Shown piece after piece: positions 17,847 through 32,659 of a DNA stretch of 64,000 nucleotides (its first letter is position 1; each line of letters begins with the position of its first letter). Source of the stretch: G963665815 sp942492065 (GTDB lineage: Bacteria > Cloacimonadota > Cloacimonadia > Cloacimonadales > JAIOQZ01); assembly GCA_942492065.1 (NCBI GenBank), contig CALODV010000013.1:1054001-1118000 (forward strand), given 5' to 3'. A program made the translations under genes and the position numbers. The notes under the pieces were generated by a model. That model saw only the letters and a program-made list of their open reading frames with translations. It was not told the origin of the DNA and did no database searches.

Positions 17847-20800
17847 TTATTTCTCAATTCTTTTTACTTCTTGCTTGTCAAGTTCAGGTTTTTGAATGAC
17901 ATCCAGAGACCTTACTTGTGTACCGGAATTATTAACAGCTACAACAGTATAGAATTTTTTATTGTCTCCGTTCAAAGGAGTACTCCAGACTACCAGATTG
18001 TTGTAAGTTGTGATTGAACCGGTACCTGTTACATTCTGAGTGATGTTGTCCATAGTATCACCTGCATAAACATAATAACCGTCAGAACCATTATCTACCC
18101 ACAAGATGTTAACAGCATTGTTCTGAATAGCTATGCCAATAACCTGTGGGGAATCCGGAACTATGATAATCTGAGCCTGAACTGTGTTGGAAGGTCCTGA
18201 TTCACCTTCCGTATGGACTGCCGTTACGTAGTATGTATATGTTCCTTCAGCAAGATTCGGATCAGTATAGGATGTACTGTTATCTACAAACTGGATGAGA
18301 TTATTATCTCTGTATATATTATAACCGGAGAGACTTCTATCCTGCAGCAGGGGTATAGGCAGAGGATTGTCTCCGATTACTGAACTTGTAATGGTTCTTG
18401 GTGTCTCTGCAACGGGAGTATTCGACAATCTTGATGATACTCCATGTAATGTAGTATGCCCGATAATATTCCAGTTATAATCCAGAGTAGGGTATTCGGT
18501 ATGGAGACTAATCCAGTTTCCTCCCCAATACACCATATCACCTTTATAATCTACAGCAGGACCGCTGTCCCTGCCTGCAGGATAATCTGCCGGAGTATTT
18601 ACTCGGTAGCCTATCCATAGCTCTTGATTGTCTGAAATGATTACAGGAGAATTAAGGGTGAATCTGTTCCATGCATTATATGTTGATGGGTTAACCATTT
18701 GATTAACTATTAATGTTCCGGCATCAGGTGTACCTGAAACAGTTCCGCCAACCCATACTCTGATATAGTATTCACTTCCATCGTAACGAGGAAAGAAAGA
18801 TACTTCATTAAGTACAGCTCCATCATATTGGACAAGGTCAGCTGTCGTGAATCTGATAGCAACATCAAAGTCTGCTGCTGCTCCACCACTCGCTCCAATT
18901 CCTCCACTACTGACACCATTATCATATCTCAAATCTGATTCTGTGAAGTTTGGAGCATCCCAATCCAGTACAACGTTTGTTTCTCCCGATAGCGTTGCTG
19001 TCAGGTTTTGAGGTTCTGAAAGAGCCCTTTCAACTATCAAGGTTACGGGGACAGATATTAGTCTGTTGTTAGGATCATTCGTTGTAATATTTATTGAGGC
19101 TTCATATGTTCCATAATCCATTCCGGATGAATCAAAAGTTATATTGATTACATTGTTTCCGGATGGAGAAATGGTGCCTGCTGAGTTATCGAGACTAAGC
19201 CAGTCAACTCCAGGAGGATCAATCAGTATTGATTTTCCACCTGTTAGATAAGTTGAGTTATATACTATTGGAAGCCCATCAGAACCATCAGGTGATTCTA
19301 TTCCGGCTGTACAGCTTGCAGGATCAGAAGTAAATGATTCGTAGTTGAACTGAATCTTGCCATTATGATAGATAATAGCCTGCCAGGTTCCACTATTAGA
19401 AGAAGGACTGTAGAAATGCCAGTCTTCAAACTGAACAATAAATGAATCCGTATTCTGTTTTATGTAAACACTTCCGCCGTTAACTCCATTCATATCATCC
19501 CAGAAAGGAATTACTATATTGTTAGGATCGGCAGAGTTTGGAATATCACTGTTTGTCCAGGCATTAAGATCAACACCGGACTGTTCAAAGCTGATAAGCC
19601 CGTTAGAATTAATGTATATGGTGTTATAAATATTTCCATAGTAATTGAAGTCAAAACCAAGACTGAATGGTCCGGCATAGCCTTCATCCAGAGCATTGTA
19701 GCTTCCGGTCGCAGTCCAGGATGTCACTTCGGTACCGGTAGTTTCGATATCAACCCAGGAGTATGCTGGGCCCCCTGTTTCAGATTCGTCCTTCCAGGTA
19801 TATCCGTAGTTATCCGGTCCACCTGCTGCTCTTGCAGTACTTCTGGTATGGTTAAAAGGCATACCTGCAAAAGTACCCTGTCTTGTATCTGTTTGACCTT
19901 TAGAAATTACGGTATTGTCGAAAATAGGTGTATAAGCTGATCTCGTAGAAATATTATCATCTACGATTATCGAGTAATCCATATCGGAATTTCCTGTATT
20001 GGAGATAGTTAATGCAGCTTGCGATGTGTTATCAGGAGCAATATTTTCCATGATGTAATCAGGATTAACAGAAGCAACAGGAGTAATGGTTGTTACAGAT
20101 GCTCCACTGATGATTAAAGCATAATCCTGAGGGTTTGCAAGAAAACCTTTATGAGATACTCTGAGAGTATATTGACCACTTGCAGGATTATTGATACTAA
20201 CAACTTCTACATTATCAACATCATTATCAGAGTTGTTCGTTGCAGCTGAGGACGGGTTTTGTCCATCAAGTTTCCATGGATAGTGAGTAGAAGTACCCTG
20301 GATTCTTAAGTCAAGGTCATTAACCAGCATTTTATCGGTTGGATCAAGAGAAGCAGAAACAGGTGTTCCGGGGATATCTGTCCAGCAGATAGTTGCTTTA
20401 ATTGGTTCTGTTCCATTTGAGTTTAGGATTATTTCGTATGTTTCTCCGTTTGCCAGAGAATTTTCAAAGATTCTGCCAGATATGTCGTCAATTGCGATTA
20501 GGTCTGCTGCAGTTCTGATGTTCACAAGTCCCCATCCGTTCTGGTAGTCTGGTCCGTCACTTGAACCGGCTTCATCAGCAGTGTGAATCACAAGACCTTT
20601 GAGAGTTGATGCCTTCATGTATGTATTGTGCAGATTATCATAGAGCTCTTGTAAGAGTCCTAAAGCTCCGGCAACAGATGGCGTTGACATGGATGTTCCC
20701 GAGATCGTGAGGTAATCCGTATCTCCGGTATCATCACAAGAAGTAAGAGTATAACCGTTTGCCACTACATCAGGTTTAATTCTGCCGTCATCTGCTGGAC

Positions 20801-21746
20801 CCCATGAACTGAAAGCTGTTGATGAAACATCTGAAGGTTGTGTATAACCTCCTGAGATATCATAAACAGCTCCTACAGTAAGAACGTTCTTAGCAACACC
20901 ACGCTGCCCTATACAGTCATAGCCTGCTCCCTGATTTCCGTCCTGCGGATAGGAACCATCACCGGTGTCATTTCTGTCATTACCGGAAGACTTACATATG
21001 AGAAAATCAGGTGCATTGTATGCAATCTGATCCCAACCCTGTGACTCACTGTCATAAAAGCCGAAAAGGTAGTCTTCGGTAGAGCTGATTGCTGAATTAC
21101 CATACCAGCTCCAGGTACTTGTTCCCTGATCATAGCGCCATCCGCGTACATATCCGTAAGAGTGGTTAGAAATGATTGCACCGTTTGCTCCTTCTGATGC
21201 AAGCTCACTGTCATCGTTATCCCAGTCAAATGCTCTGAGGTTAGCACTGTATGACATCCCTCTTGCATCAGGATTAACTCCGGATGCAATCATGGTGCCG
21301 GCTACGTGTGTTGAATGATAGTGTGTAGATGAAGGGCTGTCAACCTGAATAACTCTACCACCAAATTCAATGTGAGAAGTCAGAACACCTCCACCATCCC
21401 ATTCATTCAATGTGATACCGGATCCGGTAAGATTGTATCCTGCTCCTCCACCGGGATATACCGTATTTGCTGAAATTGTCTCTGCAGCATCTGCATTATT
21501 TGTTGTATAATATTGAGGTTTACCATATTTGTCTATATACTGGATTTCAAGAACTCCACCCTTTCCGTCTTCTTTTCTCAGGGGTAGATTATTCTTTTTG
21601 GCAAACTCAATTGCTTCTTGTTTTTGTTTTTCCCTCTTAAGTTTGAATTCATCTGCAAGTTTGTTTAATTCACTTACATTGGGGGCAGCGATTAAACTAA
21701 ATGAGATTAATGCAAAAATAATCAAAGTGAATAACTTCTGATTCAT
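17847..21746 (-). CDS. Secreted subtilisin-like (S8) protease, 1299 aa, multidomain
   Basis: Signal peptide (residues 1-21). The S8 domain covers about 95-420 with catalytic Asp117 (NEWDGG), His147 (HSTHVAGT) and Ser352 (SGTSMSTP). A jelly-roll like that of KP-43-type subtilases follows (about 425-550), then an unknown beta region with a nidogen-like segment, a BACON-like Ig (VDWLSLDNSAGTISPSG), and at least two fibronectin type III-like domains. It ends with a charged tail (KQEVKRIEK) and has no T9SS or FlgD-like sorting signal, so its release route differs from the protein at 45188. Presumably degrades extracellular protein. It stands alone with its own terminator. Confidence 0.95.
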   Translation of the reverse strand: MNQKLFTLIIFALISFSLIAAPNVSELNKLADEFKLKREKQKQEAIEFAKKNNLPLRKEDGKGGVLEIQYIDKYGKPQYYTTNNADAAETISANTVYPGGGAGYNLTGSGITLNEWDGGGVLTSHIEFGGRVIQVDSPSSTHYHSTHVAGTMIASGVNPDARGMSYSANLRAFDWDNDDSELASEGANGAIISNHSYGYVRGWRYDQGTSTWSWYGNSAISSTEDYLFGFYDSESQGWDQIAYNAPDFLICKSSGNDRNDTGDGSYPQDGNQGAGYDCIGQRGVAKNVLTVGAVYDISGGYTQPSDVSSTAFSSWGPADDGRIKPDVVANGYTLTSCDDTGDTDYLTISGTSMSTPSVAGALGLLQELYDNLHNTYMKASTLKGLVIHTADEAGSSDGPDYQNGWGLVNIRTAADLIAIDDISGRIFENSLANGETYEIILNSNGTEPIKATICWTDIPGTPVSASLDPTDKMLVNDLDLRIQGTSTHYPWKLDGQNPSSAATNNSDNDVDNVEVVSINNPASGQYTLRVSHKGFLANPQDYALIISGASVTTITPVASVNPDYIMENIAPDNTSQAALTISNTGNSDMDYSIIVDDNISTRSAYTPIFDNTVISKGQTDTRQGTFAGMPFNHTRSTARAAGGPDNYGYTWKDESETGGPAYSWVDIETTGTEVTSWTATGSYNALDEGYAGPFSLGFDFNYYGNIYNTIYINSNGLISFEQSGVDLNAWTNSDIPNSADPNNIVIPFWDDMNGVNGGSVYIKQNTDSFIVQFEDWHFYSPSSNSGTWQAIIYHNGKIQFNYESFTSDPASCTAGIESPDGSDGLPIVYNSTYLTGGKSILIDPPGVDWLSLDNSAGTISPSGNNVINITFDSSGMDYGTYEASINITTNDPNNRLISVPVTLIVERALSEPQNLTATLSGETNVVLDWDAPNFTESDLRYDNGVSSGGIGASGGAAADFDVAIRFTTADLVQYDGAVLNEVSFFPRYDGSEYYIRVWVGGTVSGTPDAGTLIVNQMVNPSTYNAWNRFTLNSPVIISDNQELWIGYRVNTPADYPAGRDSGPAVDYKGDMVYWGGNWISLHTEYPTLDYNWNIIGHTTLHGVSSRLSNTPVAETPRTITSSVIGDNPLPIPLLQDRSLSGYNIYRDNNLIQFVDNSTSYTDPNLAEGTYTYYVTAVHTEGESGPSNTVQAQIIIVPDSPQVIGIAIQNNAVNILWVDNGSDGYYVYAGDTMDNITQNVTGTGSITTYNNLVVWSTPLNGDNKKFYTVVAVNNSGTQVRSLDVIQKPELDKQEVKRIEK

Positions 21747-22089
21747 ATTCCTTCCTTCTATGTATGTAAAATATTTTCCAATTCAAATGAAGCACTATTT
21801 ATAGTATAGTGTCAATTTCTTTAATTCATAATTTCAAAATCAGGTGATGTTATGACTATTTCTGTTTCGTATTGACGGGATAAACAAAATCTATTTAGTA
21901 GATTTACTCTGAGATTTGAAGAAACGACAGTTTACCTTTTCACGGTTAGTAATGTTCTTCAGGTAATATACAAATTCATGCCTCATAGAATGATTTTCTC
22001 CATACGAAACAAATCTTTTTCTTTACATTATAAATGCGAGAAATAATCATTACATAAATACAATACTTCTACATTATAAGGAGATTTTC
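21747..22089. other. Divergent intergenic region between the subtilase and hldD
   Basis: 343 bases of AT-rich sequence with no gene. On the minus strand a TTGACA lies near 21808-21813, immediately followed by TATACTATAAA. On the plus strand TTGACG at 21872-21877 has a 17-base spacer to TTAGTA. AAGGAG stands before the hldD ATG. No RNA gene or repeat found. Confidence 0.5.
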
Positions 22090-23061
22090 ATGATAGTAGT
22101 TACGGGCGGTGCCGGATTCATTGGCAGTTCAGTTATAGAAAAGTTAAACGCAGAAGGAATAAATGAGATAATCGTTGTGGATCATCTTGGTGAAAGTGAG
22201 AAGTGGAAAAACCTGGTTAACCTGTCTTATGAAGACTATATGGACAGAGACGAGTTTCTTGAGCTTATATTTGATGGAGAGCTTGGTAAGGAAATCGACT
22301 GCGTTATTCACATGGGAGCTTGTTCCTCTACGACTGAGAAAGATTCCAATTATTTAATGTACAACAATTATAAATATACAAGGCATCTCATAGAGTGGTC
22401 TCTTGAAAACAATGTCCACTTCATCTATGCAAGCAGTGCAGCAACATACGGCAATGGAGGATTCGGATTCAGAGATGACTATCAAACAACTGAACAACTC
22501 CAGCCTCAGAATATGTACGGCTACTCAAAGCACATTCTGGATAAGTGGGCTATAAAAAACAACTTGATAGACAGGATTGTAGGACTGAAGTTCTTTAATG
22601 TATTTGGTCCTAATGAATATCATAAGGGATATATGCGCTCAGTTGTACATAAAGCGTATGTGCAAATTCTGGAGACTGGTGAGATGAAACTCTTTAAATC
22701 TGATCATGCTGACTATGAGGATGGTTGTCAGATGAGAGATTTTGTCTATGTTAAGGATGTAGCAAATGTTATCTGGTGGCTGTTCAACAATCGCGATGTG
22801 ACCGGATTGTTCAATCTCGGAACAGGAAAAGCGAGAACCTGGCTTGATCTGGTTAAAGCTGTTTTTGACTCTATGAATAAAGATGAAAACATAACGTTCA
22901 TTGATATGCCTGATAAGCTGAAAGGCAAATATCAGTATTATACACAGGCGGATATGAGCAAATTGCTGTCAGCCGGATATGACCTGCCATTCTTTTCTCT
23001 GGAGGATGCAGTGTTTGACTATATCAGAAATTACCTGATGACAACAAATAAATATTTGTAA
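22090..23061 (+). CDS. hldD: ADP-L-glycero-D-manno-heptose 6-epimerase
   Basis: Short-chain dehydrogenase/reductase that makes the ADP-heptose used for the LPS inner core; this is the main sign of an outer membrane here. It is 323 aa. NAD(P)-binding TGGAGFIG is at residues 5-12. The catalytic YxxxK (YGYSK) and the heptose-epimerase markers MGACSSTTE, FNVFGPNEYHKGYMRS and QMRDFVYVKD are present. AAGGAG precedes the ATG. The next gene starts 4 bases after the stop, so the two are co-transcribed. Confidence 0.96.
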   Translation: MIVVTGGAGFIGSSVIEKLNAEGINEIIVVDHLGESEKWKNLVNLSYEDYMDRDEFLELIFDGELGKEIDCVIHMGACSSTTEKDSNYLMYNNYKYTRHLIEWSLENNVHFIYASSAATYGNGGFGFRDDYQTTEQLQPQNMYGYSKHILDKWAIKNNLIDRIVGLKFFNVFGPNEYHKGYMRSVVHKAYVQILETGEMKLFKSDHADYEDGCQMRDFVYVKDVANVIWWLFNNRDVTGLFNLGTGKARTWLDLVKAVFDSMNKDENITFIDMPDKLKGKYQYYTQADMSKLLSAGYDLPFFSLEDAVFDYIRNYLMTTNKYL

Positions 23062-23065
23062 ACTC

Positions 23066-24004
23066 ATGCTGACCTACGTTACTGAAGAAATGCCTGAATT
23101 GTTCTGGCAGCTTGTCAGGGAAAAAGGTTGGACTGACCGCTTCGTTACTGATGCGAAAGGGGTTGAGGACAAGGTTACTCATCTGATTGTCCGCACATAT
23201 ACAATAGTAGATGATGCTTTTATGTCATGCTTCAAAAACCTTGAGCACGTAATACGTGCCGGTACCGGTTATGATAATATTCACGTAATAGCTGCGGCAG
23301 AAAGAGGAGTTGCTGTCAGTAACACACCTGCTGCAAACGGCATTTCTGCGTATGAACAGACAATTGGTTTTGTATACTCTTTAATTAAGAATCACAGATC
23401 GCACTATAAAGGTATAAGACAGGGAACCTGGAGAAATGATATTCCCTATAATATGGAGGTGGCAGATTTGAGGGTTCTTGTTGTTGGCTTGGGATTCATA
23501 GGTTCTCGAGTAGCTAAGACACTTAAGATGCTGGGTGCCGAAGTAAGGGCAGTGGATCCATACTGCAGTAGTAAGCAGTGGGAGTATGCCGGCATTGAAC
23601 AGGTTTCCTACGAAGAAGGTCTGCAATGGACGAATATGGTCACTTATCATTGTCAATTAACTCGTGAGACTGTAGGATACTTCACTGAAGAAACCTTGGG
23701 GTTACTCGATAATAATGTTTGGCTTATTAATGCTGCTCGTGGTGGAATTATAGATGAGGATGCACTGTTAAGTGGTCTAAAGAGCGGAAAAATTAAAGGT
23801 GCTGCAATTGATGTTTTCGAAAAAGAACCGGATAATGGAGAGAAGTTCAAAGACTTTTTTAATGTAATTATGACTCCTCATACGGGTGCTTTTACATCAT
23901 CCGCAAGGGTCAGACTTAGTCATGAAACGCTGTCAGTTTGGAGTTCCTCGGTATTCGGTGGAAAAAAACTTTATAAAATAGACAAAAGTTTTTGCTTTTG
24001 TTAA
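23066..24004 (+). CDS. D-isomer-specific 2-hydroxyacid dehydrogenase
   Basis: NAD-dependent 2-hydroxyacid dehydrogenase, 312 aa, close in layout to D-3-phosphoglycerate dehydrogenase but without an ACT domain. NAD-binding VVGLGFIGSRVA is at about 137-148. The catalytic trio is Arg in NAARGG, Glu in DVFEKEP and His in MTPHTGA. The substrate-domain signature GTGYDNI is near residue 68. It is coupled to hldD (4-base gap). Substrate cannot be told from sequence; serine biosynthesis or a sugar-acid step are both possible. Confidence 0.88.
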   Translation: MLTYVTEEMPELFWQLVREKGWTDRFVTDAKGVEDKVTHLIVRTYTIVDDAFMSCFKNLEHVIRAGTGYDNIHVIAAAERGVAVSNTPAANGISAYEQTIGFVYSLIKNHRSHYKGIRQGTWRNDIPYNMEVADLRVLVVGLGFIGSRVAKTLKMLGAEVRAVDPYCSSKQWEYAGIEQVSYEEGLQWTNMVTYHCQLTRETVGYFTEETLGLLDNNVWLINAARGGIIDEDALLSGLKSGKIKGAAIDVFEKEPDNGEKFKDFFNVIMTPHTGAFTSSARVRLSHETLSVWSSSVFGGKKLYKIDKSFCFC

Positions 24005-24082
24005 GGTCTGCCTTATAATATCTTAACCTGTTTTTTATGAAGCTGGAATCTGAGAATATCAAATAAAGTTTAATTTTATTTC

Positions 24083-24111
24083 TTGACACAGAATACTCGT
24101 TATTGGAGTTT
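24083..24111 (+). promoter_or_regulatory. Candidate rRNA promoter P1
   Basis: TTGACA at 24083-24088; 17 bases later the hexamer is GAGTTT (poor -10). Sequence downstream (GTTTGCCCCTCGTTGCTT) resembles that after P2. The -35 match is perfect, the -10 is weak. Confidence 0.4.
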
Positions 24112-24247
24112 GCCCCTCGTTGCTTATGCGACACATAGAGTGAAGAGCTTTTCGGAGCGAGTGAAAAATTGAGAGATGAAAACGGTTTAAGCGGAATAGA
24201 GTTGAAAGTTGAAAATTATCGTTCCTGAAAATAATTTAAAAAAGTTC

Positions 24248-24276
24248 TTGACAACGAGACATCGATTTTAGATGTT
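24248..24276 (+). promoter_or_regulatory. Candidate rRNA promoter P2
   Basis: TTGACA at 24248-24253 with a 17-base spacer to GATGTT; about 150 bases before the mature 16S. It shares its -35 and the downstream TTGCTT with P1, suggesting tandem promoters. Confidence 0.45.
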
Positions 24277-24303
24277 GGCAAAACCTTGCTTCGGCAGGTT
24301 AAG

Positions 24304-24315
24304 TGATCTTTGAAA
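24304..24315 (+). promoter_or_regulatory. boxA-like antitermination site in the rRNA leader
   Basis: TGATCTTTGAAA matches the boxA consensus TGCTCTTTAACA at 9 of 12 positions and lies where NusB/NusE sites usually do, between the promoter and the 16S processing stem. Confidence 0.5.
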
Positions 24316-24337
24316 GAGTAAATCGAAAAAGATAAAG

Positions 24338-24359
24338 TGAATAGAAGTGGAATGAGAGA
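24338..24359 (+). other. 16S processing stem, 5' strand
   Basis: 22 bases complementary, with one G-T pair, to 25998-26019 downstream of 16S. Together they form the long stem cut by RNase III. Confidence 0.85.
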
Positions 24360-24398
24360 GAATCATGGAAACATGAAGGAAGAGTCATACAAATTTTC

Positions 24399-29045
<4,647 letters not shown>

Positions 29046-29076
29046 TTTTATTCACTCTATCTCATCCATTTTTAGT

Positions 29077-29225
29077 CAGGCTATTAATGTGGTGGTTTTG
29101 GCGGTGAGGTCACACCTGTTCCCATCCCGAACACAGAAGTTAAGCTCACCTGCGCCGATGGTACTGCTTGGGAAACTGAGTGGGAGAGTAGGACGCCGCC
29201 ACTTTAATAGCCTGTCTTTTTTTTT
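29077..29225 (+). terminator. Extended 5S stem plus T run, first rRNA terminator
   Basis: CAGGCTATTAA (29077-29087) and TTAATAGCCTG (29204-29214) pair perfectly around 5S and are followed by nine T at 29217-29225. This probably serves both 5S processing and termination. Confidence 0.75.
29089..29202 (+). rRNA. rrf: 5S ribosomal RNA
   Basis: Helix I pairs GTGGTGG (29089-29095) with CCGCCAC (29196-29202). Conserved CCCATCCCGAACACAGAAGT and GAGAGTAGG are present. About 114 nt. A flanking perfect stem (29077-29087 with 29204-29214) extends helix I. Confidence 0.95.
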
Positions 29226-29238
29226 CTACAATACATAC

Positions 29239-29265
29239 AAACGACCCCAAAAAGGTCGTTTTCGT
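29239..29265 (+). terminator. Second rRNA terminator hairpin
   Basis: AAACGACC (29239-29246) / GGTCGTTT (29254-29261) with a seven-base loop, then a T-rich but mixed tail. A back-up terminator right after the first. Confidence 0.65.
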
Positions 29266-29464
29266 CGTTGTAGGCTTCAGGATTTCTTTACCAGAACAAT
29301 TAATTATAAATGAAAAAGAAGGTAATACCAAGATTACCAGAACTTTAATTACACCATTTTATCCCCTTATTTGATTAAGTTCGCAATTTTGTTTGACAAG
29401 CATCAAGTATGATTAATACTCAAAAGAGCAAAATTTAAGTTGTATAATGCTAAAGGAGGGAATT

Positions 29465-30934
29465 GTGAAGCATTTTTATCAATTTATCATATTTTATGTT
29501 GTAGTGCTATTGCTTGTAAATGGTTGTGCACCTATTGGTATGATTGACCACAATGAGCAAATTGAGTACGAATATTTCAAAGAAATAATCGCATGGCTTC
29601 CGGTTACAATAAATTCATCTACAGGGAAGAAAGAAGTTCAGTTAGGCTGGGTCCCCAGGAAATCTCATTTTAAATCAATTCCCGAATTCTCAAGGAATAA
29701 GGTTCAGGAATTAGTATCAAGAAATAAAGAAATCAGGCAAAAGCAAGTTGATAAATGGAATAGAAATAAATATTACATTATATCTCTTCAGATTATCTTT
29801 TTCCCAATAACTTACATGCTTTATGTCGGACAAATGGATGGTGGTGGTCCAAACATGTTTGCTGAAAGTTATTTTGTTGAACATGCCAATGCGAAAGTAA
29901 AGTTTATTGTAAATGATGAAGAAGGTAAAAGATTAAATGAAATATTTGTTTATCCCAGAGGGAAAACAGATTACAATTCAGTGTCTGATTCATTGCCCGG
30001 ACAATTTGATAATTGTAATCGCTTTAACACTCAGCATATGGAAACTAATCTTGTTCTTCTGAAGTCAATGTTTCTTTCATGGGATTTACAATGCAGTTCA
30101 ACGCCAATCGAATACCGAAGTGATGCTGGAGAGTTTGTCCACAAAGTTACAGAACTCGATGACTATACGAATATGGATATATCAGGTAAGGTATATTGGA
30201 ATCATCCGACTGATTCACTCGATTTATCATATAGTATATGGTCGCCAGGGTACTATCCATCTCATGAAATTATCAGGGTTAAGGTTGATTCAACTGTCTC
30301 TGTGGAAGTAGTAATGAAAAGAGATCCCGATTATTCAAAGTGTGTAGATTTTAAGAATAACATTCAAGAGATAAGAAGCATCATAAATTCTTTAGCTTTC
30401 AAAGCCACGGATGTACCTGAGTTTGCAGGTGTTGACAAAGATATCAGAAGATCTGCTGCAATTTTAAAATCAATTATTAATGATATAGATATGCCAAAGT
30501 ATTGTAGATATAACAGCTTACAAATTTACGGTCAGCTTTTACAGCTCAAAGGCAATTATTTAAGCAAACATGAATATGATAGAATGACATCATTCTATAA
30601 TCAGAAAAAACTGTTATTTAAGTATAAGGATAAGTTGTATCCTTACGAAATTTATTTTGATTCAGAACTAGTAGATGAGGTAGATGATTACGGTTATGGT
30701 ATTGACTACCATGGTATGACGTATCATAAGTTTGATCTGGAGAGTCTCCATAGCTTAAGGGATAATTACTTAAAAATAGATAAGAACTCGAGAAATTTCA
30801 TGCAAATCAATTATTATATAGCTGTCAAAGAGAATAGACCGGAAGAAGCAGAAAAGTATGCAAAGTATCTAAGCTCAAGAGAGTTTTTCGAACAATTTTA
30901 TCCAGACTACAATTTGTTGGATAATCTTTATTAA
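29465..30934 (+). CDS. Hypothetical lipoprotein, 489 aa
   Basis: Start is GTG at 29465: AAAGGAGGG lies at 29452-29460, overlapping an upstream in-frame ATG at 29447 that cannot use it. A hydrophobic signal ends in the lipobox VNGC at about residue 21, so it is a lipoprotein. The middle (about 215-285) looks like a carboxypeptidase-regulatory or Ig-type beta domain (VYWNHPTDSLDLSYSIWSPG). The C-terminal half is helical and rich in Tyr and Lys with TPR-like features. Family not recognised. It stands alone between the rRNA operon and gdhA; a TTGACA at 29393-29398 may be its -35. Confidence 0.72.
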   Translation: MKHFYQFIIFYVVVLLLVNGCAPIGMIDHNEQIEYEYFKEIIAWLPVTINSSTGKKEVQLGWVPRKSHFKSIPEFSRNKVQELVSRNKEIRQKQVDKWNRNKYYIISLQIIFFPITYMLYVGQMDGGGPNMFAESYFVEHANAKVKFIVNDEEGKRLNEIFVYPRGKTDYNSVSDSLPGQFDNCNRFNTQHMETNLVLLKSMFLSWDLQCSSTPIEYRSDAGEFVHKVTELDDYTNMDISGKVYWNHPTDSLDLSYSIWSPGYYPSHEIIRVKVDSTVSVEVVMKRDPDYSKCVDFKNNIQEIRSIINSLAFKATDVPEFAGVDKDIRRSAAILKSIINDIDMPKYCRYNSLQIYGQLLQLKGNYLSKHEYDRMTSFYNQKKLLFKYKDKLYPYEIYFDSELVDEVDDYGYGIDYHGMTYHKFDLESLHSLRDNYLKIDKNSRNFMQINYYIAVKENRPEEAEKYAKYLSSREFFEQFYPDYNLLDNLY

Positions 30935-31141
30935 TAGCAGATTGTACATCTTGCGGTAATTTATCCGAGATTAAAATAAAAAGAGAACTTTAGACGACTT
31001 ATTAATATCGAGTAGTGTTTGTATCTAAGGTTTACCGGAAAGGCTTTCAATCGGGCATTATATGTGCATTGAAGGCATTCTGTCATGATTGGGAACTGTT
31101 ATCAATAATATAGTATTCCTGAACTTCCAATTTGGGTATAG

Positions 31142-31169
31142 AAAAAGCCTGTCGCAATGCAACAGGCTT
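31142..31169 (-). terminator. Terminator after gdhA
   Basis: AAGCCTGT (31145-31152) / ACAGGCTT (31162-31169), nine-base loop, with the A run at 31142-31146 forming a U tract on the minus strand, about 30 bases after the gdhA stop. Confidence 0.82.
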
Positions 31170-31197
31170 AGTTTAGTATATTCTATATAATAATGTA

Positions 31198-32532
31198 TTA
31201 TACGATACCCTGGTCAACCATAGCGTCAGCAACTTTAATGAAGCCGGCTACGTTAGCACCGCGTACGTAATCAACAAAAGTATCATCAATACGACCATAC
31301 TCAACACATGCTTTATGGATTTCAACCATAATGTGATTGAGTTTAGCATCAACTTCTTCAGAAGTCCAGCTGTATCTCATTGAGTTTTGAGACATTTCAA
31401 GTCCGGATGTAGCAACACCACCAGCGTTAGCAGCTTTTCCAGGAGCAAAAAGTACTTTAGCTTTCTGGAATGCTTCAACAGCTTCAGGAGTACAAGGCAT
31501 GTTAGCGCCTTCTGCAACAGCCATTACGCCGTTAGCAATAAGTTTTTCTGCATCTGAACCATCAAGTTCGTTTTGAGTAGCACATGGAAGTGCAACGTCA
31601 ACTTTTTGTTCCCAAGGACGTTTTCCAGGGAAGAATTCAACACCAAACTCGTCTGCGTAATCTTTAACTGTATCGTTATTAGAAGCACGCATTTCAAGCA
31701 TGAAGTCAACTTTTTCTCCGAAGATTCCTGCAGGATCGTAAACGTATCCATCAGGTCCTGAGAGTGTTACAACTTTTCCACCTAATTCATGAATTTTCTG
31801 GCAAGCACCCCATGCAACATTACCGAAACCGGAAACTGCACATACTTTGCCTTCAAATGTTTCACCTTTAGTTTTAAGCATTTCCTGAGCGAAATAAACT
31901 GCACCAAAACCTGTAGCTTCAGGTCTGATTAATGATCCACCCCATTTAATACCTTTACCGGTAAGAACGCCTGTAAATTCGTTTCTTAATTTTTTGTACA
32001 TACCGAACATGTAACCGATTTCGCGGCCACCAACACCGATGTCACCAGCAGGAACGTCAGTATCTGGTCCGATGTGACGGAAAAGTTCAGACATGAACGC
32101 CTGGCAGAATCTCATGATTTCCATGTCAGATTTACCTTTTGCGTCAAAGTCAGATCCACCTTTACCACCACCCATAGGGAGTGTAGTAAGACTGTTTTTA
32201 AAGATCTGCTCAAATCCGAGGAATTTAAGGATTGAGAGAGTTACGCTGGGGTGAAAACGAAGACCACCCTTGTAAGGTCCGATAGCGCTGTTAAATTCAA
32301 CACGGTATCCTCTGTTTACTTGAACCTTACCATTGTCATCAACCCATGGTACGCGGAAAGTAATTGCTCTTTCAGGTTCAACTATTCTTTCAAGAATGTT
32401 AGCAGCTAAGTAACGTGGATTGTTTTGATAAACATCCCAGATAGACTCAACAACTTCACGCACAGCCTGAAGAAATTCCGGTTGTGCCGGATTTTTGGCT
32501 TCGATTTTCGCCATAAATTCATTAATAGTCAT
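31198..32532 (-). CDS. gdhA: NADP-type glutamate dehydrogenase
   Basis: Interconverts glutamate with 2-oxoglutarate and ammonium. It is 444 aa, matching the hexameric bacterial type. The glutamate-site motif GPYKGGLRFHPS, catalytic-lysine region PMGGGKGGSDFD, PAGDIGVGGREIG, and nucleotide fold VSGFGNVAWGA are seen. The ATG at 32532 is used because GGAGG stands five bases ahead; an upstream in-frame start at 32568 has no such site. A TTGACA occurs at 32592-32597 on this strand. Confidence 0.97.
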   Translation of the reverse strand: MTINEFMAKIEAKNPAQPEFLQAVREVVESIWDVYQNNPRYLAANILERIVEPERAITFRVPWVDDNGKVQVNRGYRVEFNSAIGPYKGGLRFHPSVTLSILKFLGFEQIFKNSLTTLPMGGGKGGSDFDAKGKSDMEIMRFCQAFMSELFRHIGPDTDVPAGDIGVGGREIGYMFGMYKKLRNEFTGVLTGKGIKWGGSLIRPEATGFGAVYFAQEMLKTKGETFEGKVCAVSGFGNVAWGACQKIHELGGKVVTLSGPDGYVYDPAGIFGEKVDFMLEMRASNNDTVKDYADEFGVEFFPGKRPWEQKVDVALPCATQNELDGSDAEKLIANGVMAVAEGANMPCTPEAVEAFQKAKVLFAPGKAANAGGVATSGLEMSQNSMRYSWTSEEVDAKLNHIMVEIHKACVEYGRIDDTFVDYVRGANVAGFIKVADAMVDQGIV

Positions 32533-32659
32533 AGTATCCTCCGTATTTATATTACGTTTAAGCCACATTCCTGTTTTAAAGATAAGTTTGTCAATATTAT
32601 CCTGACTTTTTTTTACAAAAAATTCTTAATGTGCTTTAAAATAAGAAAATACACAATTA